A DNA stretch of 64,000 nt from Pseudomonas sp. FP1742 (GTDB lineage: Bacteria > Pseudomonadota > Gammaproteobacteria > Pseudomonadales > Pseudomonadaceae), in the NCBI RefSeq assembly GCF_030687145.1, contig NZ_CP117460.1, forward strand, positions 4,216,001 to 4,280,000, in the 5' to 3' direction. The position numbers and the translations under genes were made by a program. This document shows, piece by piece, positions 43,586 through 51,464 of this stretch (its first letter is position 1; the number at the start of each line of letters is the position of its first letter). The notes beneath the pieces were generated by a model. That model ran no database searches. It worked only from the letters and a program-made list of their open reading frames with translations, and had not been told where the DNA came from.

Positions 43586-44557
43586 ATGCAGCCCACCCCA
43601 GGATTAGTCGCGATTCTGGCCTACGACGGCCTCTGCACCTTCGAATTCGGCATTGCCGTGGAGATCTTCGGCCTGGCGAGGCCGGAGTTCGATTTCCCTT
43701 GGTATGAGCACCGCATCGTCGCCGTCGACCAAGGGCCGATGCGCGCCATGGGCGGCATTCAAGTGCTGGCTGACGGCGGGATGGAACTGCTTGAGAGTGC
43801 CCGGACCATCATCATTCCAGGTTGGCGCGACCGCAGCGCGCCGGTGCCCGAACCCTTGCTCGTCGCCCTGCGTCAGGCCCATGGCCGGGGCGCGCGGTTA
43901 CTGTCGATCTGTTCCGGGGTATTTGTACTGGCGGCCACCGGTTTGCTGGACGGTCACGGCGCCACCACCCATTGGCGCTACACCGCTGAACTGGCCGAAC
44001 GTTTCCCGAACATTCTGGTGGATCCGGACGTGCTCTATGTCGATTCGGGTCAGTTGATTACCTCGGCCGGCAGCGCCGCCGGTATCGATGCCTGCCTGCA
44101 CCTGGTCGCGCGGGATTTCGGCACGCAGGTGGCCAATTCGGTGGCGCGCCGGCTGGTGATGTCGCCGCAACGTACCGGCGGCCAGGCACAGTTCATTCCA
44201 TCACCGGTCAGCCCGACACCACGCAGCGATCTGTCGCGGGTCATGCAGTGGGCCCGGGAACGTCTGCACGAACCGCTGGAGGTTCGCGACCTCGCCAGCG
44301 AGGCGGCCATGAGTGAACGGACATTCCTGCGTCGGTTCACCGAGGCCAGCGGTATGCCGCCCAAAGCGTGGCTGCAGCATGAACGCCTGGCACGGGCACG
44401 CGAACTGTTGGAGAGCACCCTTCAAAACACCGACCAGATTGCCCAGCACTGCGGTTATCGCTCGGTGGAGAGTTTCCGGGTGGCATTTCGCAGTGTGGTC
44501 GGCGTGCCACCTTCGGTGTATCGGGAGCGGTTTGGGCGCAAGGTCAGTGCTGTTTGA
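43586..44557 (+). CDS. ftrA: FtrA-type regulator (DJ-1/PfpI + AraC)
   Basis: A 323-residue AraC-family regulator with an N-terminal GATase1-like (DJ-1/PfpI) domain (about 5-190; GLVAILAYDGLCTFEFG, ARLLSICSGVFVLAATGLLDG). The C-terminal AraC domain with two HTH motifs is at about 215-320 (ASEAAMSERTFLRRFTEASG; IAQHCGYRSVESFRVAFRS). SICSG keeps the family cysteine. ATG 43586 starts it. Regulators of this layout commonly stand next to rhodanese genes, as here. Confidence 0.87.
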   Translation: MQPTPGLVAILAYDGLCTFEFGIAVEIFGLARPEFDFPWYEHRIVAVDQGPMRAMGGIQVLADGGMELLESARTIIIPGWRDRSAPVPEPLLVALRQAHGRGARLLSICSGVFVLAATGLLDGHGATTHWRYTAELAERFPNILVDPDVLYVDSGQLITSAGSAAGIDACLHLVARDFGTQVANSVARRLVMSPQRTGGQAQFIPSPVSPTPRSDLSRVMQWARERLHEPLEVRDLASEAAMSERTFLRRFTEASGMPPKAWLQHERLARARELLESTLQNTDQIAQHCGYRSVESFRVAFRSVVGVPPSVYRERFGRKVSAV

Positions 44558-44812
44558 AGTCTCTCAGTCCAGGGGCGTTATAACCCCCCATCACTCTTTA
44601 TCAATGGCGATAAAAACAATAAGTATTCATTAGAAATCGCGCTAACTTATCGCCAATCTTAATATCAAATATCTCGACTCCTCACCCGCCGCGATTAGTA
44701 AAACAATATTAAAAATTACTCTTGCGCAGCCCATTGCATATTTATCGGCGCCTGCTTAACTGCAAAAACTGCTGATGACAGCAGTGCCCGCAAAACCACG
44801 GAAGGAGTCGTT
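44558..44812. other. AT-rich gap before the Y-X10-GDL genes
   Basis: 255 bp, clearly richer in A and T than flanking genes, directly before the first modified-peptide candidate. It presumably holds that operon's promoter; GGAAGGAG stands 5 nt before the ATG. I assign no boxes. Confidence 0.45.
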
Positions 44813-45001
44813 ATGAGCAGTTCAACTCGCCATAGCATGCCCCCCTATGGGGTGGCCATCCAAGGCGCAATCAAGGCAGGCGACCTGCCGCAAATGAAGA
44901 CGCTGTTGAAACAACGCGATGCATCCACGCCAGAAAATAAAGAGCTAAAAGCCGCTTACGAGCAGTTGGCCAAGGAAGTCGCACGCCTGGAAAAGCAATA
45001 A
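44813..45001 (+). CDS. Y-X10-GDL small protein 1 (DUF1843 only)
   Basis: A 62-residue protein made almost entirely of the shared C-terminal module. The motif is Y12 followed by ten residues and G23-D24-L25 (PPYGVAIQGAIKAGDLPQMK). The tail is a charged helix ending LAKEVARLEKQ. Exactly 50 residues follow the Tyr, as in the two neighbours. It is a candidate substrate of the radical SAM enzyme at 46596. No signal peptide. Confidence 0.88.
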   Translation: MSSSTRHSMPPYGVAIQGAIKAGDLPQMKTLLKQRDASTPENKELKAAYEQLAKEVARLEKQ

Positions 45002-45042
45002 CAGCTATTTCCACTCCCCTTATTGCAATGGAGGCAATAATT

Positions 45043-45678
45043 ATGTCTGGTTCTAATCAGCAACCTGTCGGCCTGTTCCCACTCTGCTACCGAATTGGTA
45101 CTTCGGCCGCGGGAGCACAAAACCTGGCACTCAATCTTCTGGTTTTTACCCCTGACCAAACCGTAAGCGGTACCGCTGCAATCACTCAGGCCACCAACCC
45201 GCCGCTGGATGTGCACTCCGATGTCTGGGGCGAATACACCTACCTGACGGTCATGAAACCTGGCGTCAGCAAGATCCTGATCACCGCTCAAGGCAATAAT
45301 GGCGGCCCGGGCTCGAACTCCATCGTGAATTTCAAGCTGCACCTGGTGGTCGGTAGCGACTGGAAAGAAGGCGTCGCCAATTACGAGTACTTCAATGGTC
45401 AGCGGTGGGTCCAGGTCAGTGCCCCTGCCCATCTCGTCGAGTCGGTACCCTCCAACGCTTATAAATCAGTGCCTTTGGAGTCCAGCCCGGTCATTCCAGC
45501 CCATCCACCGATCATGCCGCTGTACGCCGCACCGATTCAAAGTGCCATTGCCAGCGGTGACCTGGCCCAGATGAAAAACCTGGCGCGCCTGGCCCAACAA
45601 CAACTGGATCAGCAACCCCAACTGCAGAGTGCGCTTGAAACGGCCAAGGGCGAAATCAGCCGGCAGGAACGCCGCTGA
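45043..45678 (+). CDS. Y-X10-GDL protein 2 (DUF1842-DUF1843)
   Basis: A 211-residue protein. Residues about 10-135 are a DUF1842-type beta-rich domain (LALNLLVFTPDQTVSGTAAI, VGSDWKEGVANYEYFNGQRW). Residues 161-211 are the module with Y161-X10-GDL (PLYAAPIQSAIASGDLAQMK), and again exactly 50 residues follow the Tyr. A proline-rich linker joins them. GGAGG precedes ATG 45043. Predicted substrate of the radical SAM protein; cytoplasmic by sequence. Confidence 0.87.
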   Translation: MSGSNQQPVGLFPLCYRIGTSAAGAQNLALNLLVFTPDQTVSGTAAITQATNPPLDVHSDVWGEYTYLTVMKPGVSKILITAQGNNGGPGSNSIVNFKLHLVVGSDWKEGVANYEYFNGQRWVQVSAPAHLVESVPSNAYKSVPLESSPVIPAHPPIMPLYAAPIQSAIASGDLAQMKNLARLAQQQLDQQPQLQSALETAKGEISRQERR

Positions 45679-45732
45679 CCCGCCTGCGAAATAAGCCGAG
45701 TTGTCCTGAATACACAATAAGGGAGTAGCACC

Positions 45733-46314
45733 ATGTCAATCGGACTTTTTCATACCCGCCTGAATGTCAGTAGTCACCTATTGGGCGCACCGGTTTTAAC
45801 CCTGGATCTGCTGGTGGATACCGTAAACAAGAAAGTCAGCGGTGTAGCCAGCATTTTTCAAAGTACCTACCCTCCACTCAACTTCCGTGCCCGTGTATGG
45901 GGTAGTTACTCCGAAGCCAAACTGATCCCCGAGGCGGAAAGCCATATCCTCCTCTCCCTGGATGGCAGCCCAAGCGGCCCTTACAGTCAGATCGCCCAGA
46001 CCTTCGATCTAAGGGGCATTTTAGGCGCCGATTGGGCCAGCGGTTTTGCCGACTACAAGTACTTCGATCAGGACCACTGGACTACCGTAAGACACGCAGC
46101 TGTCAGCCAGGCCCCGGTGATTGAGCGCCCAGAGCATCCGCACCATGCAGTGCCGCTCTATGCCGTCGCGGTACAGCAAGCGCAAACCAGCGGTGACCTG
46201 GCGCAACTGAAGTCCGTGGTGAGCCAGGGTGAACAGCAACTGGCCAACAGTGGTGCCCTGCGCAGCGCGCTGGACCAGCTGAACGCTGAAATCGCCCGCC
46301 TGGAGGCCCGCTAA
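45733..46314 (+). CDS. Y-X10-GDL protein 3 (DUF1842-DUF1843)
   Basis: A 193-residue paralogue of the preceding protein. The DUF1842 domain (LTLDLLVDTVNKKVSGVASI, ILGADWASGFADYKYF) aligns throughout. The module has Y143-X10-GDL (PLYAVAVQQAQTSGDLAQLK), with 50 residues after the Tyr. GGGAG precedes ATG. The three genes and the radical SAM gene point the same way; a REP pair lies before the enzyme gene. Confidence 0.87.
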   Translation: MSIGLFHTRLNVSSHLLGAPVLTLDLLVDTVNKKVSGVASIFQSTYPPLNFRARVWGSYSEAKLIPEAESHILLSLDGSPSGPYSQIAQTFDLRGILGADWASGFADYKYFDQDHWTTVRHAAVSQAPVIERPEHPHHAVPLYAVAVQQAQTSGDLAQLKSVVSQGEQQLANSGALRSALDQLNAEIARLEAR

Positions 46315-46389
46315 CCCGCCCCCCCCGGTCTTGGCCACCCTCAAAAGGTGACCAGGCTCGGGTGATGCCGGTCAGTCAAACGCAATCCA

Positions 46390-46478
46390 TGTGGGAGTGG
46401 GCTTGCCCGCGAAGGCGGCGGCACAGTCAACATTGAAGTCGCCGGACACAGCGCTTTCGCGGGCAAGCCCGTTCCCAC
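46390..46478. repeat. REP inverted pair inside the GDL locus
   Basis: Variant REP copies (TGTGGGAGTGGGCTTGCCCG; inverse ending CAAGCCCGTTCCCAC) in the 281-bp gap between the third peptide gene and the radical SAM gene. Confidence 0.85.
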
Positions 46479-46595
46479 GGGGTCTGCATTATTGACCCAT
46501 ACAAAAGGTAAATCCGGTCGCGCCATTTGCCCAAGGACGGCGCGAACACTTCGATGGATTCGTGCCGCGCACGCGTTGGTGCGCAAGGATTTCCC

Positions 46596-48059
46596 ATGTC
46601 AGACAGTCGCCCTGCCCGCTACCTCAGTGAAACCGACCTCAAACGCTACGTGCCGGTGCATGTGGTCTGGGAAATCACCCTGGCCTGCGATCTCAAATGC
46701 CTGCATTGCGGCTCCCGCGCCGGCCATCGACGCCCCGATGAACTGAACACCCGGGAGTGCCTCGACGTCATCGATGCCCTGGCGGCACTCGGCACCCGCG
46801 AGATCACCTTGATCGGTGGTGAAGCCTATTTACGCAAGGACTGGACGCAACTGATCCAGGCCATCCACGACCACGGTATGTATTGCGCCATACAAACCGG
46901 AGGGCGCAACCTGACGCCCGCGAAAATGCAGGCTGCGGTAGACGCCGGACTCAATGGCGTTGGTGTCTCGCTGGATGGACTGGCCCCGCTGCATGACGCG
47001 GTGCGCAATGTTCCGGGTTCGTTTGACAAGGCGGTGGACACCTTGCGACGCGCCAAACAGTCCGGGCTGGCGGTGAGCGTCAATACACAAATCGGCGCGG
47101 CCACGTTGCCCGACCTGCCCGAGCTGATGGACCTGATCATCGACCTCGGCGCCACTCACTGGCAGATCCAGCTGACGGTTGCCATGGGCAATGCCGTCGA
47201 TCACCCCGAGCTGTTGCTGCAACCCTATCAACTGCTGGAGGTGATGCCGTTGCTGGCGCATCTCTACTGCGAAGGGGTCGATCGCGGCCTGCTGATGAAC
47301 GTGGGCAACAATATTGGTTACTACGGCCCTTACGAGCACATGTGGCGTGGTTTCGGCGATGAACGTGTGCATTGGAGCGGCTGCGCCGCCGGCCAGACCG
47401 TGCTGGCGCTGGAAGCCGACGGCACCGTAAAGGGTTGCCCGTCATTGGCCACGGTGGGGTTTTCGGGTGGCAACGTACGCAACATGAGCCTGCACGATAT
47501 CTGGCACTACAGCGAAGGCATGCACTTTGGTCGCCTGCGGTCGGTCGACGACCTGTGGGGCTACTGCCGAAGCTGCTACTACAACGATGTCTGCCGGGGC
47601 GGTTGTACCTGGACGTCGCATTCGTTGCTCGGCAAACCCGGTAACAATCCCTACTGCCATTACCGCGCGCTGGACCTGCAAAAGCGCGGACTGCGCGAGC
47701 GCATCGTCAAACTCGAGGACGCAGCAAAAACCTCCTTCGCCGTCGGACGTTTTGATTTGATTACCGAACGCATCGATACCGGCGAGAAGGTGAACAGCGT
47801 CAGCGACAGCGGCCAGGTGATCAAACTGGCCTGGGCGAACCAGGGCCAGAAATCGCCGGATGAAGGTCGTATTCCACCGCAACTGGCGCTGTGTCGTGGC
47901 TGCTTGCAGTACATCCATGCACACGAAGTGACGTGCCCCCACTGCCACGCCGATGTCGCCGCCGCGGAAGCGGTGCACCAGACAGACCGGGCCCGGCAAC
48001 AAGCGATCATCAATACCCTGACCGGCTTGCTGGGGTTGCCGCAAAATACCTTGATGTAA
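46596..48059 (+). CDS. Y-X10-GDL-associated radical SAM/SPASM protein
   Basis: A 487-residue radical SAM enzyme. The 4Fe-4S cluster motif is C31-x3-C35-x2-C38 (CDLKCLHC). The SPASM region has cysteines in WSGCAAGQ, VKGCPSL and YCRSCYYNDVCRGGCTW, for auxiliary clusters. A C-terminal zinc-ribbon-like tail has C433-x2-C436-x10-C447-x2-C450. The family is known as the trio-associated type, found with Y-X10-GDL proteins, which it presumably modifies after translation. ATG 46596 (MSDSRPARYL) follows AAGGA. The reaction is not established. Confidence 0.9.
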   Translation: MSDSRPARYLSETDLKRYVPVHVVWEITLACDLKCLHCGSRAGHRRPDELNTRECLDVIDALAALGTREITLIGGEAYLRKDWTQLIQAIHDHGMYCAIQTGGRNLTPAKMQAAVDAGLNGVGVSLDGLAPLHDAVRNVPGSFDKAVDTLRRAKQSGLAVSVNTQIGAATLPDLPELMDLIIDLGATHWQIQLTVAMGNAVDHPELLLQPYQLLEVMPLLAHLYCEGVDRGLLMNVGNNIGYYGPYEHMWRGFGDERVHWSGCAAGQTVLALEADGTVKGCPSLATVGFSGGNVRNMSLHDIWHYSEGMHFGRLRSVDDLWGYCRSCYYNDVCRGGCTWTSHSLLGKPGNNPYCHYRALDLQKRGLRERIVKLEDAAKTSFAVGRFDLITERIDTGEKVNSVSDSGQVIKLAWANQGQKSPDEGRIPPQLALCRGCLQYIHAHEVTCPHCHADVAAAEAVHQTDRARQQAIINTLTGLLGLPQNTLM

Positions 48060-48200
48060 GGTTTATTCGATGCTGCCGACACATCACCAGGGGAGCGACC
48101 TTACAGCTCGCTTCCCTGGCGCATCATCCGGTTGCGGGTCTGCGCGATGCTGACCGACGGCAGGCGATCCGTCAGCTTCACGCCCGCGACGAAGAGGACG

Positions 48201-48566
48201 TTACTGAGCCGTCGGGTGTTCGACGATCAGCAATTCGATGTTCATTTTTTTCGACCGGGCGAGCGCCGCCGTTATCTCGGCTTGCCGGGCCTGCGCCTCG
48301 GTTTTCGAACCGAAAGGCCCGACCAGAATACGAACCTTTCCATCCTCCTTGACGACGTTGGGAACGAAGCTGTGCTCAATCAACCAGCCGCTCAGATCAC
48401 TGACAGCCTGGGGCGTCTCGCCGCGCACTTCGACGTCCCATTGCGGGCCCGTTGCCGCCGCAGGGACGGAAGCGACTGCCGGTTGCGGCTTTTGTGCGTC
48501 AACACCCTTATCCTCACCGCAACCGGCCAACGTCAGTACTGCGATTACCAAGAACATTTTGCGCAC
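48201..48566 (-). CDS. SPOR-domain lipoprotein
   Basis: A 121-residue protein. The lipobox is LTLAGC (Cys about 16), giving a lipoprotein. A linker follows, then a C-terminal SPOR domain (about 40-118; WDVEVRGETPQAVSDLSGWL, VRILVGPFGSKTEAQARQAE) that binds denuded peptidoglycan. It converges with the radical SAM gene. Role in division or the cell wall is inferred from the domain. Confidence 0.82.
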   Translation of the reverse strand: MRKMFLVIAVLTLAGCGEDKGVDAQKPQPAVASVPAAATGPQWDVEVRGETPQAVSDLSGWLIEHSFVPNVVKEDGKVRILVGPFGSKTEAQARQAEITAALARSKKMNIELLIVEHPTAQ

Positions 48567-48816
48567 AACACGTCCCTCAGAATGCTTAAAGCGACGATTT
48601 TAACATCCTTGGATCCATCTCGAGTGCCGCAAAATGGGCTTAAAACAACGAGAATGATGGTTGCGGCCTCTGTATAGTTACGCCTTGGGAATTAATGCAG
48701 CATCTGCGCGTCAGAAAGAGGCACCCAAACTGTGAGACTTCGCACTAATCTATATCTAATACCGACCTCTGCACTGTCCGAACCAGGTGCCCTACAAAGC
48801 AATCAAGGAGAAAACC

Positions 48817-49011
48817 ATGCTGATACTCACCCGCAAAGTCGGTGAAAGCATAAACATCGGTGATGACATTACGATCACCATTCTGGGCGTTAGCGGCCAG
48901 CAAGTCAGGATTGGCATCAACGCCCCGAAAGACGTTGCGGTGCATCGCGAAGAAATTTATCAACGCATTCAGGCTGGCCTGACCGCCCCGGACAAGCCAC
49001 AAACCCCCTGA
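48817..49011 (+). CDS. rsmE: CsrA-family translational regulator RsmE
   Basis: A 64-residue CsrA/RsmA-type RNA-binding protein. It binds A(N)GGA motifs in mRNA leaders and is titrated by Gac-controlled small RNAs. [20 protein letters not shown] and [13 protein letters not shown] (with the essential Arg) are intact. The long tail after the last helix ([12 protein letters not shown]) matches RsmE of P. fluorescens/protegens rather than RsmA. Its own start region, AAGGAGAAAACC-ATG, contains a GGA that could allow autoregulation. Single gene. Confidence 0.9.
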   Translation: MLILTRKVGESINIGDDITITILGVSGQQVRIGINAPKDVAVHREEIYQRIQAGLTAPDKPQTP

Positions 49012-49028
49012 ATCCTGCTGCAGTCAGT

Positions 49029-49062
49029 AGCCAGCCTATTCTGCCTCGAATAACGGCTGGCT
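49029..49062 (+). terminator. hairpin after rsmE
   Basis: Nested stems AGCCAGCC/GGCTGGCT and TATTC/GAATA with a short loop, 17 bp after the rsmE stop. There is no T run, so it may end or stabilise the transcript. Confidence 0.45.
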
Positions 49063-49210
49063 AAAGATTCAAGCGCCGTATCGCTCTTCGCTCAGCCTCT
49101 CTTTGCGATGCAACCGCAACACGGAGCCGATACTACCGCCCCGCCTCCTGCCATGAATGTCAGACGTTTCGGATTTGCTGCGGGAAAGAGCGCTCCCCCT
49201 TCCTTCCCGG

Positions 49211-49672
49211 CTAACCAAACGTTACGCCACGCGCCATGCCCGTGGCCGCCACGACCATCAGCACCAGCAACAGCGCCTCGATATGACTGATACGGGCAAA
49301 TAGCGTTGCACGCCTGGTATCGATAGCCGTCCCATGCCCCAGCGCAACCCGCCATTTGATCAGCGCAATCATCGGCGCAATCTCGAGTAGCAGGATGAGG
49401 ACGAAGAGCGTCATCTTGAGATGAAACAGAGGTTGGTGAAGATAGTAATCAGTGCCCTTTTCGTACCCGCCAAAGGCACGCATCCCACCCGTGATCAGGA
49501 GAGTGACCGCAGAGATCCCCCACAGATTATCTGCAATCAAAACACTGCGAGCGCCCCCGCCCGCGGTACCAAGACGACGTAAAGCCGTGCCGCGAGTCAG
49601 TACCGCCCAAAAACCCAGTGCAAAGGCCAAGAGGTGAATTGCCGCCAGAAACCAGTGAACCAGCATCGACAT
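49211..49672 (-). CDS. DUF2214-like four-helix membrane protein
   Basis: A 153-residue membrane protein with about four helices (HWFLAAIHLLAFALGFWAV, GISAVTLLITGGMRAF, FHLKMTLFVLILLLEIAP, IEALLLVLMVVAATGMARG). It begins with a conserved His-containing helix and has ADNLWGISA, as in DUF2214 proteins. Function unknown. Confidence 0.72.
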   Translation of the reverse strand: MSMLVHWFLAAIHLLAFALGFWAVLTRGTALRRLGTAGGGARSVLIADNLWGISAVTLLITGGMRAFGGYEKGTDYYLHQPLFHLKMTLFVLILLLEIAPMIALIKWRVALGHGTAIDTRRATLFARISHIEALLLVLMVVAATGMARGVTFG

Positions 49673-49832
49673 GCTCCCGTCAGGACAAAGTTGAATCAGC
49701 CTTACAGTAGTAGTCCATCGTGTGGGAATTGCTCACGCACATCGCTACGCTGATTACCCGCATATCCCCACCGCCGGAGTGATCAACTCGTCGAGCCCTC
49801 GGTGTCCGTCGCTATCGGCAAATTGCGGACGC

Positions 49833-49866
49833 AAAAAAGCCGGGCTCCTGATGGATACCCGGCTTT
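49833..49866 (-). terminator. terminator after the glycine-rich gene
   Basis: On the minus strand AAAGCCGGG and CCCGGCTT form the stem, followed by TTTTTT. It lies 14 bp after the stop at 49880. Confidence 0.88.
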
Positions 49867-49879
49867 GAAAGTCTTGGAC

Positions 49880-50371
49880 TTAATCTATTCGTTTTGAAAT
49901 CGAGGTGCGAGCGTTGCTCAACCCTTTGGTATTGTGATCACCAGGGGTAGAGGCCGAAATGGCAGAGGCCTTCGTTACGCCTCGTGTGTCCCTGGAATGC
50001 GCAATGCCCGATGTGACTGAACCATGGCCACGATCACTGTTACGCTCGCTACCGTAGTGGTTACCGCTGACGCCATGGTCTCGAACGGCTTTGCCAACGT
50101 GATCGCTGCTCAAGCCTTCGCCACGGCCATTGCTGCTGATACCGCCGGAATGGCCGGAACTGCCTTGGCCGCCGCTGCCACCATGACCGCCGCCGTTACC
50201 GCCGCCATTGCCACCACCATTACCACCGCCACCGCCACCGCCACCGCCACCGCCACCATCTTTCGCGTAGGCGGAGCTCATGATGGACAAATCAACGGGC
50301 AATAACGGGGCGGCTGCAAGCATCATCACGCAAGACATGACGGCCGCAAGACTCTTGTTTTTTAATCGCAT
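49880..50371 (-). CDS. glycine-rich secreted protein
   Basis: A 163-residue protein of unknown function. The signal peptide covers about residues 1-36 (MMLAAAPLLPVDLSIMSSAYA). A poly-glycine/asparagine run of about 45 residues follows (GGGNGGGNGGGHGGSG), then a Ser/His/Gly-rich tail. The glycine run is encoded by perfect CCACCG hexamers at 50223-50252. ATG 50371 is used. It is probably extracytoplasmic. Confidence 0.68.
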   Translation of the reverse strand: MRLKNKSLAAVMSCVMMLAAAPLLPVDLSIMSSAYAKDGGGGGGGGGGGGNGGGNGGGNGGGHGGSGGQGSSGHSGGISSNGRGEGLSSDHVGKAVRDHGVSGNHYGSERNSDRGHGSVTSGIAHSRDTRGVTKASAISASTPGDHNTKGLSNARTSISKRID

Positions 50372-50548
50372 GGTGGGGTTCCGTGAAGTTGATATTGCAC
50401 GGATCAATTGACCGCTTCGACTCCACACAGTTCAAAGGCCGGCGACCAGCGGGCAGGCAATGTGCAGTTATCGAACATGCACATTGCTTCCCATGTTTTT
50501 TCTGGTCGTTATGCTACAAGGGCGCGATTGAAATCTATCGTTCTTACA

Positions 50549-51016
50549 TCAATCGAACGCGCCATTGAGAACCTCGTAGATGATCCCGGTAGCGATGGCC
50601 ACCAAAATCAGATCAGTGCCCACCTGCTGCCACTCGTAACCATCGTAGTGCGGAAGCCTGCCGAGCAATCGGCCATCGAGTTTTTTGGCGATCCCCGGTG
50701 GTAACGGCTTCCCGCGCGCGAGGTTCTTCTGAATACCCGGCGGCAAGGCGGGCCCGGGGCTCCAGTAGTCGCGATATCCACCAACGATGCCAAGGACGCT
50801 ACCGTGGTTGATGCTCGGACCGTGACTCCAATCGTCCCCTCCTGAACCTTTCCCTTTGTTGCCATGACCGGAGTTGCCATGGTCCTGGTTGTATTGTGGA
50901 TTTCCCTTGCCACCTCCCTGGCCCTTCCCGTTTCCGGGGTCAGCCAATGCAGTCACGGAGCCAGACACCAAGGCAAGACACGTTATAGCGGCGATCAACG
51001 AGCGAGATCTAAACAT
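50549..51016 (-). CDS. CigR-like periplasmic protein
   Basis: A 155-residue protein. The signal peptide covers about residues 1-25 (LVSGSVTALADPG). A Gly/Lys-rich region follows, then the PPGIQKNLARGKPLPPGIAKKLDGRLLGRLP segment typical of CigR/RcnB-like proteins, and a hydrophobic C-terminal stretch (LILVAIATGIIYEVL). CigR of Salmonella is an antivirulence factor; no such role is implied here. Confidence 0.75.
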   Translation of the reverse strand: MFRSRSLIAAITCLALVSGSVTALADPGNGKGQGGGKGNPQYNQDHGNSGHGNKGKGSGGDDWSHGPSINHGSVLGIVGGYRDYWSPGPALPPGIQKNLARGKPLPPGIAKKLDGRLLGRLPHYDGYEWQQVGTDLILVAIATGIIYEVLNGAFD

Positions 51017-51146
51017 ATCCGTTCTCTCAGAAAGGGGATGCCCCCTGCAAATGTAGACGGCTACGGCGGTAGTAGTTCAGAAAGTGTGTCGACTGGGAGA
51101 TGCCGAGTTGGCGTATTGAGAGGAGTTTTGCAAAACGGAGACAACG

Positions 51147-51175
51147 AAAAAGGGCCCACCTTTCGGTGAGCCCTT
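51147..51175 (-). terminator. terminator after tRNA-Val
   Basis: On the minus strand GGGCTCACC, GAAA loop and GGTGGGCCC are followed by TTTTT, 30 bp downstream of the tRNA. Confidence 0.9.
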
Positions 51176-51204
51176 CTAGACCGCCCAGCAGAGCGGATTT
51201 TGTT

Positions 51205-51281
51205 TGGTAGGCGCGATTGGACTCGAACCAACGACCCCCACCATGTCAAGGTGGTGCTCTAACCAACTGAGCTACGTGCCT
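51205..51281 (-). tRNA. tRNA-Val (GAC)
   Basis: A complete cloverleaf on the minus strand with encoded CCA. The anticodon loop TTGACAT gives GAC for GTC/GTT codons; GTTCGAGTCC is the T arm. One A-C pair weakens the acceptor stem. It stands alone, with its terminator downstream. Confidence 0.95.
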
Positions 51282-51464
51282 GCTGTGAGGCGGCATTCTA
51301 CGGAATTCCGTAGGGGTGTCAACACCTTTTTTTCACCTAACCCTATGAATATGCAAAATATTTAATTTTGCTGCGGCAAAGAAGATTTTCCGGTGGCTGG
51401 CGACTGTTTTTTAACTCGGGTAGGATCAATGCACTCGTAAAATATATTAAACAGAGGCTGCAGG

